A DNA stretch of 64,000 bases from Siphonodentalium dalli (GCA_032622095.1 CP136061.1:258818077-258882076), one strand, 5' to 3'; counted from the stretch's first letter, positions 34,383-45,264 are shown. Translations and numbers: made by a program. Notes: generated by a model from the letters alone, not told the origin.

Positions 34383-35470
34383 TAGTGATGTTCCGATAAT
34401 GAAAAAGCTTATCGGACCGATTTCCGATAACTGGAGGCACAATCGGCCGATTTCCGATTCCGATTCCGATGTTTATATATATTGTGCGTTTGTTCCTATA
34501 ATGGACTTATATACACCCAATGCACTCCATATCCCGCATAGTTTCAAAGCCAAATACATCAAAGAAATATATACACACTGTCGTGACAGTATTTCTGCCG
34601 ACGTCGGTTGTGTGCTTCCTTTGATGTATACCGGTAGTTGTTTTGACAAAGAGATCAAAGGTGCCGACTCAGAGTAACGTTATGACCATGTGTGGAACAC
34701 TTGCATGCAGAGTAAAAGTCTTGATTGAATACTTGTAAGTTGCAACAATGTATGGAATGGCGATGATTATTAACTAAATTTTGATTGATGGATAATAATT
34801 GCTGTCATATTTGTCTGAGATTTCCCAAGTTTCCATTGGTCACACCTTTTATCTTTTAACAACTCGGAAGCTTTTATAGTTCCGCCTGCTCAATTTTTGT
34901 TTCGCAAGTTCAACGTGGAGCTAAGCGTATTTCATAGCATACGTTGTACAGACGAAAAAGCTAATTATGCCCCTACTAACATTGATCGTTATTGAAGACA
35001 GTTCTGATAACAACTGTATTATTTCATTCAGTGTGTGCTTCAAGTTATTGACATAGCATGTGACGTCACATGACACGTGCTCTAGAGGAAGCCTCACTGT
35101 AATCAGGTCAGCTTTTTAATTAAAGCTTTCTTTGAATCTATTTCGTGTCAACGCGATTGAACCAATAACTTCATATTACACGGGATGTCGGGCATGTGTA
35201 TTGCCATTCTTATAATATATCATCATATCAGACTGCTTTGATGATGCCAATGGCTTCTTTTTAGGCTGTTACAACTGCGTTTTACATTCAATACTACAGT
35301 TGTATTGCGTATGTTTATTAAAGCGTGCACATTGCGCTTAGATACTAGAACGTTTTTATTTATTTTGACAATCGGTAAAAGCCGATGTTCAACTGCAAGG
35401 TACGATTAATTTCCGATGGGCTATTATCGGCCGATGGCCGATTCCGATTCCGATTATCGGAACATCACTA
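34383..35470. mobile_element. hAT-like non-autonomous element
   Basis: Perfect 17-bp terminal inverted repeats TAGTGATGTTCCGATAA and an exact 8-bp target duplication TTAAGCAG (34375-34382 and 35471-35478). Subterminal regions carry repeated CGATTCCGAT / CGATTTCCGAT. An 8-bp duplication is typical of the hAT superfamily. The 1.09-kb interior has no transposase. The frame at 34357-34677 begins in flanking DNA and is not a gene. Confidence 0.9.
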
Positions 35471-35697
35471 TTAAGCAGTGTTATTAAACCATCAAAGAGT
35501 TTCAATGGACATCCATCGTGAGTAAACTAATTCAATTTACGCAGCATTTATGAATGTATTTCCGCTGTTTATTTTATCTTGATAGAAACTGCACGGCTGG
35601 CCAAAAACCAGCGAGCGGGACTATGCGCGCCTACATTTTGTAAACATGAAAGTCTGAAAGATATCTGTATGAATTTGAACTGAATACACATGTACTA

Positions 35698-36092
35698 CCC
35701 TGCTGGGCAAAACAAGTGTCCACTTAACCACGGTGCGCTTAGCATTGCCACTGCGGCCGAAATGCAACTACACAGCGTCTCCACCAGCTAACTACAGCTG
35801 GGCCGCGGTGTATTTGCCATTCGACCATGGTGTAGTTGCCGCTGTGTGCATTCATTAAACTGAAAAAAGACAATATAAACCAGAAATCTAACCACGGTGT
35901 ACATGCCATTCGGCCCCATTGTAGTTGCTTAAAAACTTGCTTTTCGGCCATGGTGTACATGTGTACTTGACGGTCCACCATGGTGTCCTTGCTGCTCGGC
36001 CGCGGTGCTCAACGGCAGTTACAAACTCTGACACCGCCGCCGAACGGCAAACACACTGCGGTGCCAATGGACACTTGTTTTGTCCAGCAGGG
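35698..36092. mobile_element. CCCTGCTGG-ended MITE, copy 2
   Basis: Same ends and interior as 31757-32175. The left flank is TA and the right flank is CA (decayed). Differences from copy 1 include deletion of one CCACGGTGTGGTTAGCATT subrepeat and absence of CATGTA at the position of 31932-31937. Confidence 0.85.
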
Positions 36093-36160
36093 CAGTACGA
36101 TTGATCTTTTCAATTTGAAAACAGAAACAATTCTTTTTCAGTCCTAAATCAAATGATTAA

Positions 36161-37561
36161 ATTAATGATAAGCAAATACCTGTGCAACCTTTGATGATTA
36201 GAGAACAAATTCAACAATGCCTCCAAGCTCCTGTCGAAAGTGAAAGTGAAAGTGAAATAATCACTACACCTCTAACTCTTATACTAAAAGAAATAGCCGC
36301 CACCGAATATCTCCGCATCCTTCGGAAAGCCGACAACTCTCAATTAAAACTAATGTTAAACAACGCCATGCTATTTCCCAACAAAAACACTCCCATGGCA
36401 AAACTCTATTCCTTTGGAAAATATCTGTTGGGTAACAAACTCGGCTCTATAGAAAAAGAACCAATATATCTCCCTGAAAGTGACGATTTCTGCACTTACG
36501 CCATCTACTCAACTCCTGAAACTGTACCAAACTCTAGTAATACATCTCAAGCAGCATCTCTAGACATCGAAAGTAATGATAACTGTAAATTCCTACAGAG
36601 CACAGGTGGAAAAGACCTGATTATTTTTACGGACGGATCAGTGCTAAATAATGGACACAGTGGTTCTGCTGCCGTTATATACACTAGTGGCCTACTCAGC
36701 GATCCGGTTATCATAAGTGAACCTGTTCAATCTTCTGATGACAGTCTCAATGCTGAACTTTATGGACTAAGACTGGGTCTAATATATGCCAAATCGTTTG
36801 TCAAAACAAAAAAGCTATCTGTAGCAACCATTGTTATCAGTGACTCAAAAAGTGCGTTACAGACAATATACAATCGAGACTATTATAAAGGTCACATAGA
36901 TCACACTCGTGCATGTAACTCTCTAATAAATGATATTTTTAATGAAACGGGATCCAGGGTTATTCTGAAATGGATGAGAGGTCATACTAACATTACGGGT
37001 AATGATTTGGCAGACATTGCAGCAAAATAAGCAGCTTCTACTGTCCCGCAAGCTTCTTTCACAGATCACTCTAATCTGAACTCTTTCAAAGAACACAAAA
37101 ATGCAATAAAGGCCTCTGTTAAATGTAAGTGGCAAACCTCGTGGGACCTTTGTAAAACTTCACAGCACACTCAAGAATTGTTTCCAATAACTGGTATGAA
37201 GCCTACCAAATTCTCATTCTCTGACAGAGCCACGGAGGTGAAAGTTAACCGACTCAAGTTAGGTCACACTCTCCTAAATGAGCATATGTTCAAAATGAAT
37301 CTTGTAGCCACACCGAAATGCTCTTGTGGTGAACAAGGAACTATACTACACTACATTCTCAACTGCAGCTTAAACCAAGGGTACAGGGACATACTGTTTT
37401 CTGATCTCACCGAAAGTCCGCAACTCCAGGATTCTATAAATGACAGCGGCAAAACAATAAAACTTCTCATCGGGCAATGCGAAGGACTGTCAGCAGATAC
37501 AGAACTTCTTCGACATAAACTTGTTCACAACTTTGTCAGATCTTCAGGCATCAGTGTCTAA
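36161..37561 (+). pseudogene. 5'-truncated LINE ORF2: RNase H and C-terminal zinc-knuckle region
   Basis: One reading frame runs from 36161 to 37561, broken only by a TAA at 37028-37030. The RNase H domain shows all catalytic residues: FTDGS (Asp at 36632), NAEL (Glu at 36755), SDSKSAL (Asp at 36842), GHTNITGNDLAD (His at 36983, last Asp at 37013). Downstream is CxC-x7-H-x4-C (Cys at 37319 and 37325, His at 37349, Cys at 37364), typical of non-LTR ORF2 C-termini. The reverse transcriptase and endonuclease are missing, so this is a 5'-truncated insertion. RNase H suggests an I/R1/Jockey-like clade (inference). The single stop and intact motifs suggest a fairly recent insertion. Confidence 0.9.
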
Positions 37562-37735
37562 ACAATGATTTTATATATGTATATAACTCTCCCTTACCAG
37601 ATAGAAGACGTCACACATACAGAGTATAGCACCTAGTGAATGCAGCACCAGCAGTTAATGCACCAGTGACATTAATCAGCTACAGATGATTATGATGCCA
37701 ACAACAACAACAATAATCATGTCACAAACAGTGTT
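37562..37735 (+). mobile_element. Probable LINE 3' untranslated tail
   Basis: Non-coding sequence after the LINE frame, with a short (CAA)n-type run AACAACAACAACAATAAT near 37699-37716 that may be the 3' tail. The exact end and target duplication were not identified. Confidence 0.45.
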
Positions 37736-39007
37736 TACACATGATGTCATGAAATTGAATACACTTAACATTGAATTGCCTAGTCTTCGTGTATCTGTGG
37801 TACACAATAATCCATAAAATCCTCAAAACAACATTCATTGTTGCAAATTAGGCCTACATGAAACACAGATCAATCGTTGATTTTTCAATTTCGTGCAATT
37901 TGGGCCTTGACCTTGTAGTGGAGAAATCGGTGTTTATAAAGTGTTGTCGACGCCGATGCCGGTGTTCTGCTTAATAAGTACGTCCTGCCAGATAAGTCAA
38001 TATTTCTAATAATAGTAACGTGGATGTATAGCCCCGCCCTCGGGGAAATATCGCTGCAATTGCGACATGATCGTTTAGCGTTGCCTAGTCAATATACATG
38101 TGTGTGTATTACGTATTACGCACACGATATCGAAAAAATGCTTCGTGATCTGATTTTTGAAACGTTTTTACGCGAATAAAAGTTTAAAATCAACTACCCG
38201 GGCAAATTTATTCGTGTTGGGGACAGGGAATGTGTTTATACATTTGGCATCGCTGTTGATAAGAATAAATTCACATTTATGCAATGACTAGACCTAACCT
38301 AACGTATGATGTCGATTAATAAATATGGCCCCATCGATTGCTAATTATGGCAAAACAATTAAATACTTCTGAGAATTTAGCATTGAATGAGAAAACAAAG
38401 GTTATTACCCCCCCCCCCCCCCACCCCAACCATTGTTGATAACTACTGTATTTTTGGCTATATTACTTTCTTTGAATGGTCGTATCAGGTCGTATAGGCT
38501 ATATTATCACGATAACCCCTTCGGTGGCTTGTGACATGCATCACAATGAATGTGCATTGATGCACAGGAAGAATCACACCCAGTTTTGAATACGTTACTA
38601 AAAGGCTTTAACAAATTCGTAACAATGGATTGGTCAAGTATACGCTTGTATTAAAGGTACGGTTGGCCTTGGCGGTGGGTATCCTGTGAAAATATTTCCA
38701 CCCGTCAAAAACCGCCACAAACAGAAAGAACAACAAAATGTAGACAGACTTTGTCCATATACAAATAAGAAATATCGCATAAACAGTATGTTATTGTCAT
38801 ATTTTTTACCATTGTTATGTAAACAAAAGCATAAAAAGTTACTTTTCTGGTGTTTGTTTATAGTATGATGGTAAACATAAAGAGCGTTCTTTGTGGGTGA
38901 ATTCCTGATATGGAACGAATAAAGAGCGTTTATGTCATTTGTGTGTGATTAGCCAGCAGCATTGTGTTGTCTTCTGTAACACAATCAGGCTCTTGCTTAG
39001 GTAAAAT
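37736..39007. other. Intergenic, no gene recognised
   Basis: No gene seen. A poly-C tract lies at about 38407-38422. The phrase ATAAAGAGCGTT occurs at about 38878 and 38919 and again twice near 61910 and 61970. The reading frame at 38686-38868 is AT-rich and unconvincing. Confidence 0.5.
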
Positions 39008-39107
39008 NNNNNNNNNNNNNNNNNNNNNNNNNNNNNNNNNNNNNNNNNNNNNNNNNNNNNNNNNNNNNNNNNNNNNNNNNNNNNNNNNNNNNNNNNNNNN
39101 NNNNNNN
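39008..39107. other. Assembly gap, 100 N
   Basis: Exactly 100 unknown bases, a conventional placeholder for a gap of unknown size. The sequence just right of it (about 39114-39225) is one side of an inverted repeat (ATCGAATGAGTTGCAGA with TCTGCAACGAGTTTGAT), which may have hindered assembly. Confidence 0.98.
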
Positions 39108-39774
39108 TAGAATGTTTTATCGAATGAGTTGCAGATGATATGATGTAAGGATATATTTTGCTCGAGCTACGCTCTCGTGAATTATAACTATGCTCCGTCT
39201 GCAACGAGTTTGATAAAAGAATGGAGTTTGTGATGCAAGTTGTGTTATGTATTTATTCTACCACTTTAATGTCTGATTAAATCCTGATAATAACTGTCAC
39301 CTTCATTGATACTATGGCTACCTTTATTGTCATTTAATTTGATGAGTAACCAGGAATGATCGGGGCATCACCCAAAGCAGATCATTGGTGTAATGCACGT
39401 CATCTTTCTTGGCGACAACGTCAAGAAAAATAGTTGTGGCTTTATTCCACTAGAGATACACGATAATATGTATTGAATGGCTTGGATTCCATTGAATACA
39501 TCTGTCTCATGTCAATGGGTGTGAAATAATAGACCATTCCAATGTATACTGTTATTAACTGAGTGGGAGAATCCATTTAGTACAGAAAGGGTTAACATTA
39601 GTGTCCTGACGTTGATGTCCTCCAGGCGACTCTATAAGTTCTGTAATGCTATGGTGAAGCTGGTTGAATCCTGATAGGCACAGATTTGTGATTCACACAA
39701 AAATAGTTCATCTATCTGGCCAAATTTACCTGGGTTGGTGGATCCTATGTGCAAAAAAAAAACTCAGGTACCAA
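39108..39774. other. Intergenic, imperfect inverted repeat at left edge
   Basis: Contains the inverted repeat at about 39114-39225 described under the gap. The segment near 39525-39595 (GACCATTCCAAT, GTGGGAGAATC, GAAAGGGTTAA) resembles 53700-53825. No gene. Confidence 0.5.
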
Positions 39775-40032
39775 CAAGCCTTGAAATAGTGTGTCTGTCA
39801 TTTGCAGAATGAGGTTCCCAGAGGGTGAATTTAGTGATGCTACCCCGCATAGCGAGCTAGCATCACCAAATTCACCCTCTGGGAACCTCATTCTGCTGAA
39901 GTGTAAGCAGAATGAGGTCCCCAGAGGGTGAATTTGGTGATGCTAGCCCGCTATGCGGGGTAGCATCACTAAATTCACCCTCTGGGGACCTCATTCTGCA
40001 AATGACAGGCTCACTATTTCAATTAAGGCTTG
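39775..40032. mobile_element. Foldback element F2, complete short copy
   Basis: 258 bp with ends CAAGCCTTGAAATAGTG and AAGGCTTG. Each half is a ~90-nt hairpin (AGAATGAGG, AGGGTGAATTTAGTGATGCT and complements). Flanks GGTACCAA (39767-39774) and GGTTCCAA (40033-40040) form an 8-bp target duplication with one mismatch, hinting at hAT-type insertion. Confidence 0.85.
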
Positions 40033-40463
40033 GGTTCCAATAGAAATCACTGTTGTCCAGCTGTCTGCTGAGCTGTGCATCCGTGTGTCCATCCCAGATG
40101 TTTTCCGGATGATATCTTCAGTACAAATTAATGAAACTAAACAATATTTGGTATGTGAGCTTATTTGTTAGGGCACAGATAAAATTCTAACATGGGTGAG
40201 ATTCGCTGACTTTTACCAGAGTTATGGTCTCTTTTTATGTAAGAAACTTGCAGTTTCTTTTTGGTTCCAGATGATAACTTCAGTTTTAGTTATCTGATTG
40301 TTTTCCTATTTGGTCTATATGGATGACTCAACTTTGAATTTCGTTTCAGTGCACCCATTTTTACGGGAGTTATGGCCCTTGTCTATACTTGTATTCTTAG
40401 ACAATGCAATTGTTGTGGGATCTATGAATTACTGTGTTTATATCAAACCACCTCTATAAGATA
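40033..40463. other. Degenerate interspersed repeat
   Basis: Phrases such as CCAGATGATAACTTCAG and ACGGGAGTTATGGCCCTTG resemble 4490-5110 and 41890-42010. Old repeat, no gene. Confidence 0.5.
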
Positions 40464-40678
40464 CAGTAATGACCCTAAGTAATCGACTCCTTAACCACAG
40501 CAGAATTTTGGGTAACTTTTCAGGATTTAGTCGGAAATATGGCTTGTTGCCATTCATCGGAAAGCTCTCACTGAGAGCTTTCCGATGAATGGCAACAAGC
40601 CATATTTCCGACTAAATCCTGAAAAGTTACCCATACTTCTGCTGTGGTTTGAGGAGTCGATTACTTAGGTCATTACTG
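40464..40678. mobile_element. Palindromic MITE F3, full copy
   Basis: Near-perfect palindrome with ~100-bp arms starting CAGTAATGACCCTAAG, flanked by TA on both sides. The centre is CTCTCACTGAGAGCTTTCC. Arms contain TTTCAGGATTTAGTCGG and its complement. Eight copies occur between 40 and 61 kb and none before 40 kb. Confidence 0.9.
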
Positions 40679-40866
40679 TAGTTCTATCAGACCCTATCAG
40701 ACCCGTGATAAATTGAGCTCATGGAATGTAGCCAAACAAGGATATATTAGCACCTGCAAGAGAAACAAATTGCTTAATCTTGTAAGACTGGATACCAGGT
40801 TTCATTGCGTTCTGTCAGCTAACTGCCTATTGGTAAGGCCAATATTAAAAATGCTTGCTTCTCGTC

Positions 40867-41248
40867 CAAGCCTTAAAATAGTGTGTCTGTCATTTGCAGA
40901 ATGAGGTGCCCAGAGAGGTGAATTTAGTGATGCTATCCGGCACCCCCTCTGGGGCCCTGTTTCTTCTTAGACTTCATCTTCTTGGAAGTATCAAATTAAC
41001 ATTGTTTTTAGTTACTTTTTCCCTTCTGTTCAGTTTCTATATCCTCTAATTTGCAGAAGATAAATGCATAATCAAAGTTCCTATAATGGGGGCCGGAAAC
41101 ATCACCAACTTCATCTGGGGAACTTCATTCTGATCCTAGGTCTAGCAGATGAGGCCTAAGAAGAATGAGGTCCCTAGAGGGTGAATTTGGTGATGATAGC
41201 CTGCTCTGCATTCTGAAAATGACAGACTCACTATATAAAGGGCTCTTT
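40867..41248. mobile_element. Foldback element F2, degraded copy
   Basis: Starts CAAGCCTTAAAATAGTGTG. The first hairpin is largely deleted (CCGGCACCCCCTCTGG), the interior aligns in reverse with 26080-26250, and the second arm ends at a degraded GACAGACTCACTATATAAAG. Confidence 0.7.
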
Positions 41249-41444
41249 CTCATCCGTTCCCGACCCTATTTTTTGGTCCGTACATTCTTTATTTTTATAA
41301 TTTTGTGGTAAAACTTTTTGTTCTCATGCCTTAACTTTCAAAGTACATTTTCAATGACCCATCAATGAGTCGATCTATTCTATTCAATTGGGCAATTTAA
41401 ATCAGCTTGTATTGTATAGAACTGCATGGCCATTTATAGATATA

Positions 41445-41569
41445 CAGTAGTGCCCTAAATAATCGACTCCTTAACCACAGCAGAATTATGTGTAACTTTT
41501 CAGGATTTATTCGGAAATTTTTCAGGATTTAGTTGGAAATATGGCTTATTGCCATTCATCGGAAAGCTC
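41445..41569. mobile_element. Palindromic MITE F3, half copy
   Basis: Left arm only, starting CAGTAGTGCCCTAAAT after TA, with an internal duplication of TTTTTCAGGATTTA. It breaks off at GAAAGCTCTCACA, where another repeat begins. Confidence 0.8.
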
Positions 41570-41892
41570 TCACAAGTGACTTTGTGAGCAATTTTGCTTT
41601 ATGTCGCTTACCATTACGGAATTTCTCCTGGGTAATTAATTTGATGTTTATAATTGCGATATCAGCTCAAAAAAGTCACAGAAAATCATGCAATTTTGGG
41701 TTGGGACATTCATTCTCAGTGAAGGAACAGATAATAATTAAGAAATATATTAATCGCCTTACGTTTTTCGACTTTCTTTATAAGGTTCCCTGTCAGAACT
41801 CTCAAAAAGTTCCAAGGTTTTGTACTTATGGAATAGGATCTCTACGGGCGTTAGCCGGAGTATAGAGATTCATGGCATGATCTAGTTTTTGA
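41570..41892 (-). repeat. Dispersed repeat D, copy 1
   Basis: Inverted relative to 59992-60330, with roughly 80 percent identity by eye (shared AAGTGACTTTGTGAGCAATTTTG, CCAAGGTTTTGTACTTATGG in this copy's orientation). A 110-residue frame at 41533-41865 spans F3 and this repeat and is not conserved as a frame in the other copy. Confidence 0.75.
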
Positions 41893-42454
41893 TTTGTCCA
41901 TCCTTCCTGAGCCATCTAGATGTTAATATTTCGTTTCTGGATGGTAACTTTAGTTCTACAGAACTGAATGGAATGAAAGTTTGATGAGAATTTAGTAATT
42001 TATTTATATTGGCCTTCGGCAATTATATGGAGACAGGAATGGATCAGTTTTTCTGATTGAAGCTTTTATTAAAACAAACCGCTGGCAATATTCACAAATT
42101 GATGAAATAGTCGATTCCTTGGAGAGAAACAAACAAGTGGTTTCGCATTAAGGAAGGATTCATTTGAGATTTCAAAGCACAATGTCTGTGTTCGATACTG
42201 ATTGCAGTTAGCAATAAATGTGGGAGTCAGACAGTTTTATAGGATCATTGCCCGGCTGTGGATTGGGAGATGGGATCAGCAGTGCAATAACAGTTGTTTC
42301 GTAGCAACAGTAGTGATGGATGTGTAGAGGAATTAAGGGGTTTTCACACCTGAGCTATGTCAGGAAGTGGAAAGTTAAATGAACCTACACTGAAAACTAA
42401 ACAATCAGATGGATGTGTAGAGGAATTAAGGGGTGGGTTTTCATGCCTGAGCTA
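41893..42454. other. Intergenic with ~100-bp tandem duplication
   Basis: A segment GGAATTAAGGGG...CTGAGCTATGTCAGGA at about 42330-42380 is repeated at about 42420-42455 and continues after the F3 insertion at 42673. It gives the empty site for that insertion. No gene. Confidence 0.6.
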
Positions 42455-42670
42455 CAGTAATGCCCTAAGTAATTGACTCCATAACCACAGCAGAATAATG
42501 GGTAACTTTTCAGGATTTTATGTCGGAATATGGCTTGTTGCCATTCATCTGAAAGCTCTCGGGGGAGAGCTTTCCGATGAATGGCAACAAGCCATATTTC
42601 CGACTTAATCCTGAAAAGTTACCCATTATTCTGCTGTGGTTAAGGAGTCCGATTAATTAGAGCATTACTG
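42455..42670. mobile_element. Palindromic MITE F3 with an empty site nearby
   Basis: Starts CAGTAATGCCCTAAG, ends CATTACTG, TA at 42453-42454 and 42671-42672. The neighbouring duplicate reads GAGCTATGTCAGGA at 42353-42366, so the single TA there was the target. The centre is GGGGGAGAGC. Confidence 0.9.
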
Positions 42671-43006
42671 TATATCAGGAGGTGGACAATTTTGATGAAC
42701 CTACACAGAAAAACTAAACTGTCCAATGGATGTGTGGAGGAATAAAGATGGTAGATATACATGAAGTAGTGGTTTGTGGTGGGGGGACTAACCCCGGGTT
42801 TCTCGAAAGGTCCTTTCCTTAACCCTTCATTTAGATTCAAGAAGAAGAAAAAATAAACAAAAGACAACAATTTGACAAATTTTACATAAAAGAACCGATG
42901 GGTGTGCAAAAAATAGTACTGCGAGTGAGAATATGAGAAATATCAAGAGCCATGAGGCGAGTGCATATTTCGAGGTAAACAATAATAACAATTATGGCAT
43001 AGACTT
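42671..43006. other. Intergenic, no gene recognised
   Basis: Continuation of the tandem duplication (ATCAGGAGGTGGACAATTTT), then AT-rich sequence. No coding region supported. Confidence 0.5.
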
Positions 43007-43015
43007 AAGACAATT

Positions 43016-43966
43016 TAGTCCAAGTCTGCTCGTACTAAAACCAGCTAACGATATTGGGATGGCGAGATGCTGGATTTTAGTCCAAGTTCGCCTCCATAAG
43101 GCTCTTTATAACACGAGTTACGCCCAGGGTTTGTGGCGGGAATTTGTGTTGTATTTTACACCCATTTACCTAACAAATCAATACATGATGCTATATACCA
43201 TTGGAAAGAGTGACATCTTATGGTCATAATGGTGTATAATAATCTAACTTTCATGTTTAATTACACATAGAATATTCCGGTTGATTTCCACTAACATCAC
43301 TTTGTTCATATGTTTGTTTACGTTTTAACTGAAAGGCGAAGTGTTCCGAAGAACTTCGGCATAGTCCGGAGTTTGTTTTGGCCGAGACGAATTTCGATAC
43401 AAACAAGATGGCAGCCCCCACATGTATTCTAATGCTCGTTGTGTTTACACTGTTTTAATCTGTGAGAGGTTTGTAATTCCCGTAATTTATTTAATGTATT
43501 ACATTTATATCTTCAATGTTTACTTAATATATTTATTTATTTATTTATTTATTGACACACATAATTACGATTACAATGGATAATTCATCGTCATGTGCGT
43601 GGTTAGTCGAAAATCTACGGAATATTTTCACCGGAAAATGCCGAACACAGTTCGCGAGGTCAATTGAGTTCGCATACTTTAAAAAAATATGTCAACACTG
43701 CGGTAAATGTCTCTTTTCACTTTAAATTACCGCTTTCAATTCACAACCGATGTGGGTTTCAGATCAAATATCATGTCTTCTGTGAAAAAAATCTGTTTAT
43801 TGTCACAATTGTGATATTTTATTTCATATAATTGTGGTTTCATTTGAGCGGGTCACAAACGCTTAACTCGTGTTATAAAGAGCCTATGGAGGCGAACTCG
43901 GACTAAAATCCAGCATCTCGCCATCCCAATATCTTAGCTGGTTTTAGTACGAGAAGACTTGGACTA
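43016..43966. mobile_element. Mutator-like non-autonomous element
   Basis: Terminal inverted repeats of about 120 bp (43016-43140 and 43848-43966) starting TAGTCCAAGTCT, with an exact 9-bp target duplication AAGACAATT (43007-43015 and 43967-43975). Long TIRs with a 9-bp duplication are characteristic of Mutator-like elements. The interior has no transposase. A (TTTA)n run is at about 43531-43551, and ACAAGATGGCAGCC at 43404. The frame at 42933-43229 crosses the boundary and is spurious. Confidence 0.85.
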
Positions 43967-43975
43967 AAGACAATT

Positions 43976-44055
43976 ATGACTTTACGAGTCATGACCAATC
44001 ATGAATTAATTCATTATTAATCAATTAATTCATGATTGGTCAAGACTCGTCATGA
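43976..44055. repeat. Short AT-rich palindrome
   Basis: Arms containing ATGACCAATCATGAATTAAT and its complement, ~28 bp each with one difference, around ATTATTAATC. It directly follows the Mutator-like element. Confidence 0.85.
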
Positions 44056-44060
44056 TTAAA

Positions 44061-44842
44061 TAATTATACCCCCACTTTCGAAGAAAATGGGGGGTATACT
44101 GGATTGACTGCGTCTGTCTGTCACACTTTCTCCCTCCGTTTGTCGTACCGTCTGTCCGTCCATCCGACCTCATAACTCAAACTGTGAACCAATTTCAATA
44201 ATTGTTGGTATGCAATCTCCTTAGGACAGCCTCTCCGCATGATGCTAATTACGGTGCGGTCCGACTTTCTTTTTTTAAGTTACGCCTTACTTTTCGACTT
44301 ATTTTGACTTAGAAAATTCTGTCCGACTTAATAACTTTAACAAATATGAACCGATTTCAATAATATTTGGTATACATGATTCTCACAACACCCTCTCTAC
44401 ATGATGTGGCTCAGGGTTGGCTCGGACTGTTTTTCCTAACATTACACTTCATTTTAGACTTATTTTGACTTTAGAAAATTTTTGGATTTTTTTCTGTACA
44501 AGCTTCTTGCGACACCATATCGATATTATTAATCCAAATTTTTCTTTAAAGTTAAAAATCTTTTTTGTTGGGTTTACAGATAATGCTGGTTGAATTTTCC
44601 ACGGTGGGGGTATGCTAGCACGCGAGTGCACACCTCTTGTTGTAATTAGTGTGTTCATGCTATAGGTAGTGTGATATCTAATCAACACAACTGACTGCTA
44701 ATTAGATACATATTCTCTTTGGTCCATTCATTTCATATACACTCGTACACAAGTCATAATAATCATTATTGATTTTGAGAATTGGTAATTTTTGGATAAT
44801 AATTGGATCTAGAATGCCTCTTCAGAGTGGGGGGTATAATTA
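44061..44842. mobile_element. TIR element with ATACCCCC ends and CTGTC-rich lead
   Basis: Inverted ends TAATTATACCCCCACT (44061) and GTGGGGGGTATAATTA (to 44842). The left end also forms a hairpin (44065-44098), followed by CTGTCTGTC / CCGTCCATCC sequence and two diverged internal repeats (CGACTTATTTTGACTTAGAA near 44297 and 44456). A fragment of the hairpin recurs at about 52003-52040. No coding capacity. Confidence 0.7.
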
Positions 44843-44855
44843 GTACATTTATGTA

Positions 44856-45059
44856 CAGTAATGCCCTAAATAATCAACACAGCAGAATTATGGGTAAATT
44901 TTCAGGATTTAGTCAGAAATATGGCTTGTTGCCATTCTTTCGAAAGCTCTCAATAAGAGCTTTCCGATGAGTGGCAACAAGCCATATTTCCGACTAAATC
45001 CTGAAAAATTACCCATAATTCTGCTGTGGTTAATGAGTCAATTATTTAGGGCATTACTG
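44856..45059. mobile_element. Palindromic MITE F3
   Basis: Starts CAGTAATGCCCTAAAT with TA flanks and ~95-bp arms. It has a small deletion of the CGACTCCTTAACC segment in the left arm, so the palindrome is asymmetric. Confidence 0.9.
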
Positions 45060-45264
45060 TATGTCTTTCCTGCTGAGTTGTTTTGGTGGATGAGTTTTCT
45101 TTTTCGTGATCTATGGCTCTCGATCCTGTCTTCTCTTGTTTCCCTGGGATGTGGGGATGATGGCCGTTCTTCATACTTTGGTGTCGCAGGGACGGAGGTG
45201 ATGATTTCTGATTTCCATCTCTGTTGTATCCTGGGTAGAGGTGGTGGTGTAACCATCTCCATAT
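45060..45264 (-). other. Possible exon fragment on minus strand, doubtful
   Basis: A minus-strand frame (45262-45038) reads a proline- and charge-rich peptide (for example SVPATPKYEERPSSPHPRET) and is more GC-rich than its surroundings. It runs into the F3 palindrome at its 3' side and lies against a minisatellite at its 5' side. No family recognised. It could be an exon of an unseen gene or chance. Recorded because it is the only non-repeat interval here with coding-like composition. Confidence 0.2.

Noticed and set aside
34357-34677. 106-residue frame
   Set aside because: Starts in flanking DNA and runs through the TIR of the hAT-like element. No transposase motif.
36923-37135. Minus-strand frame over the LINE
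   Set aside because: Antisense shadow of the RNase H coding region.
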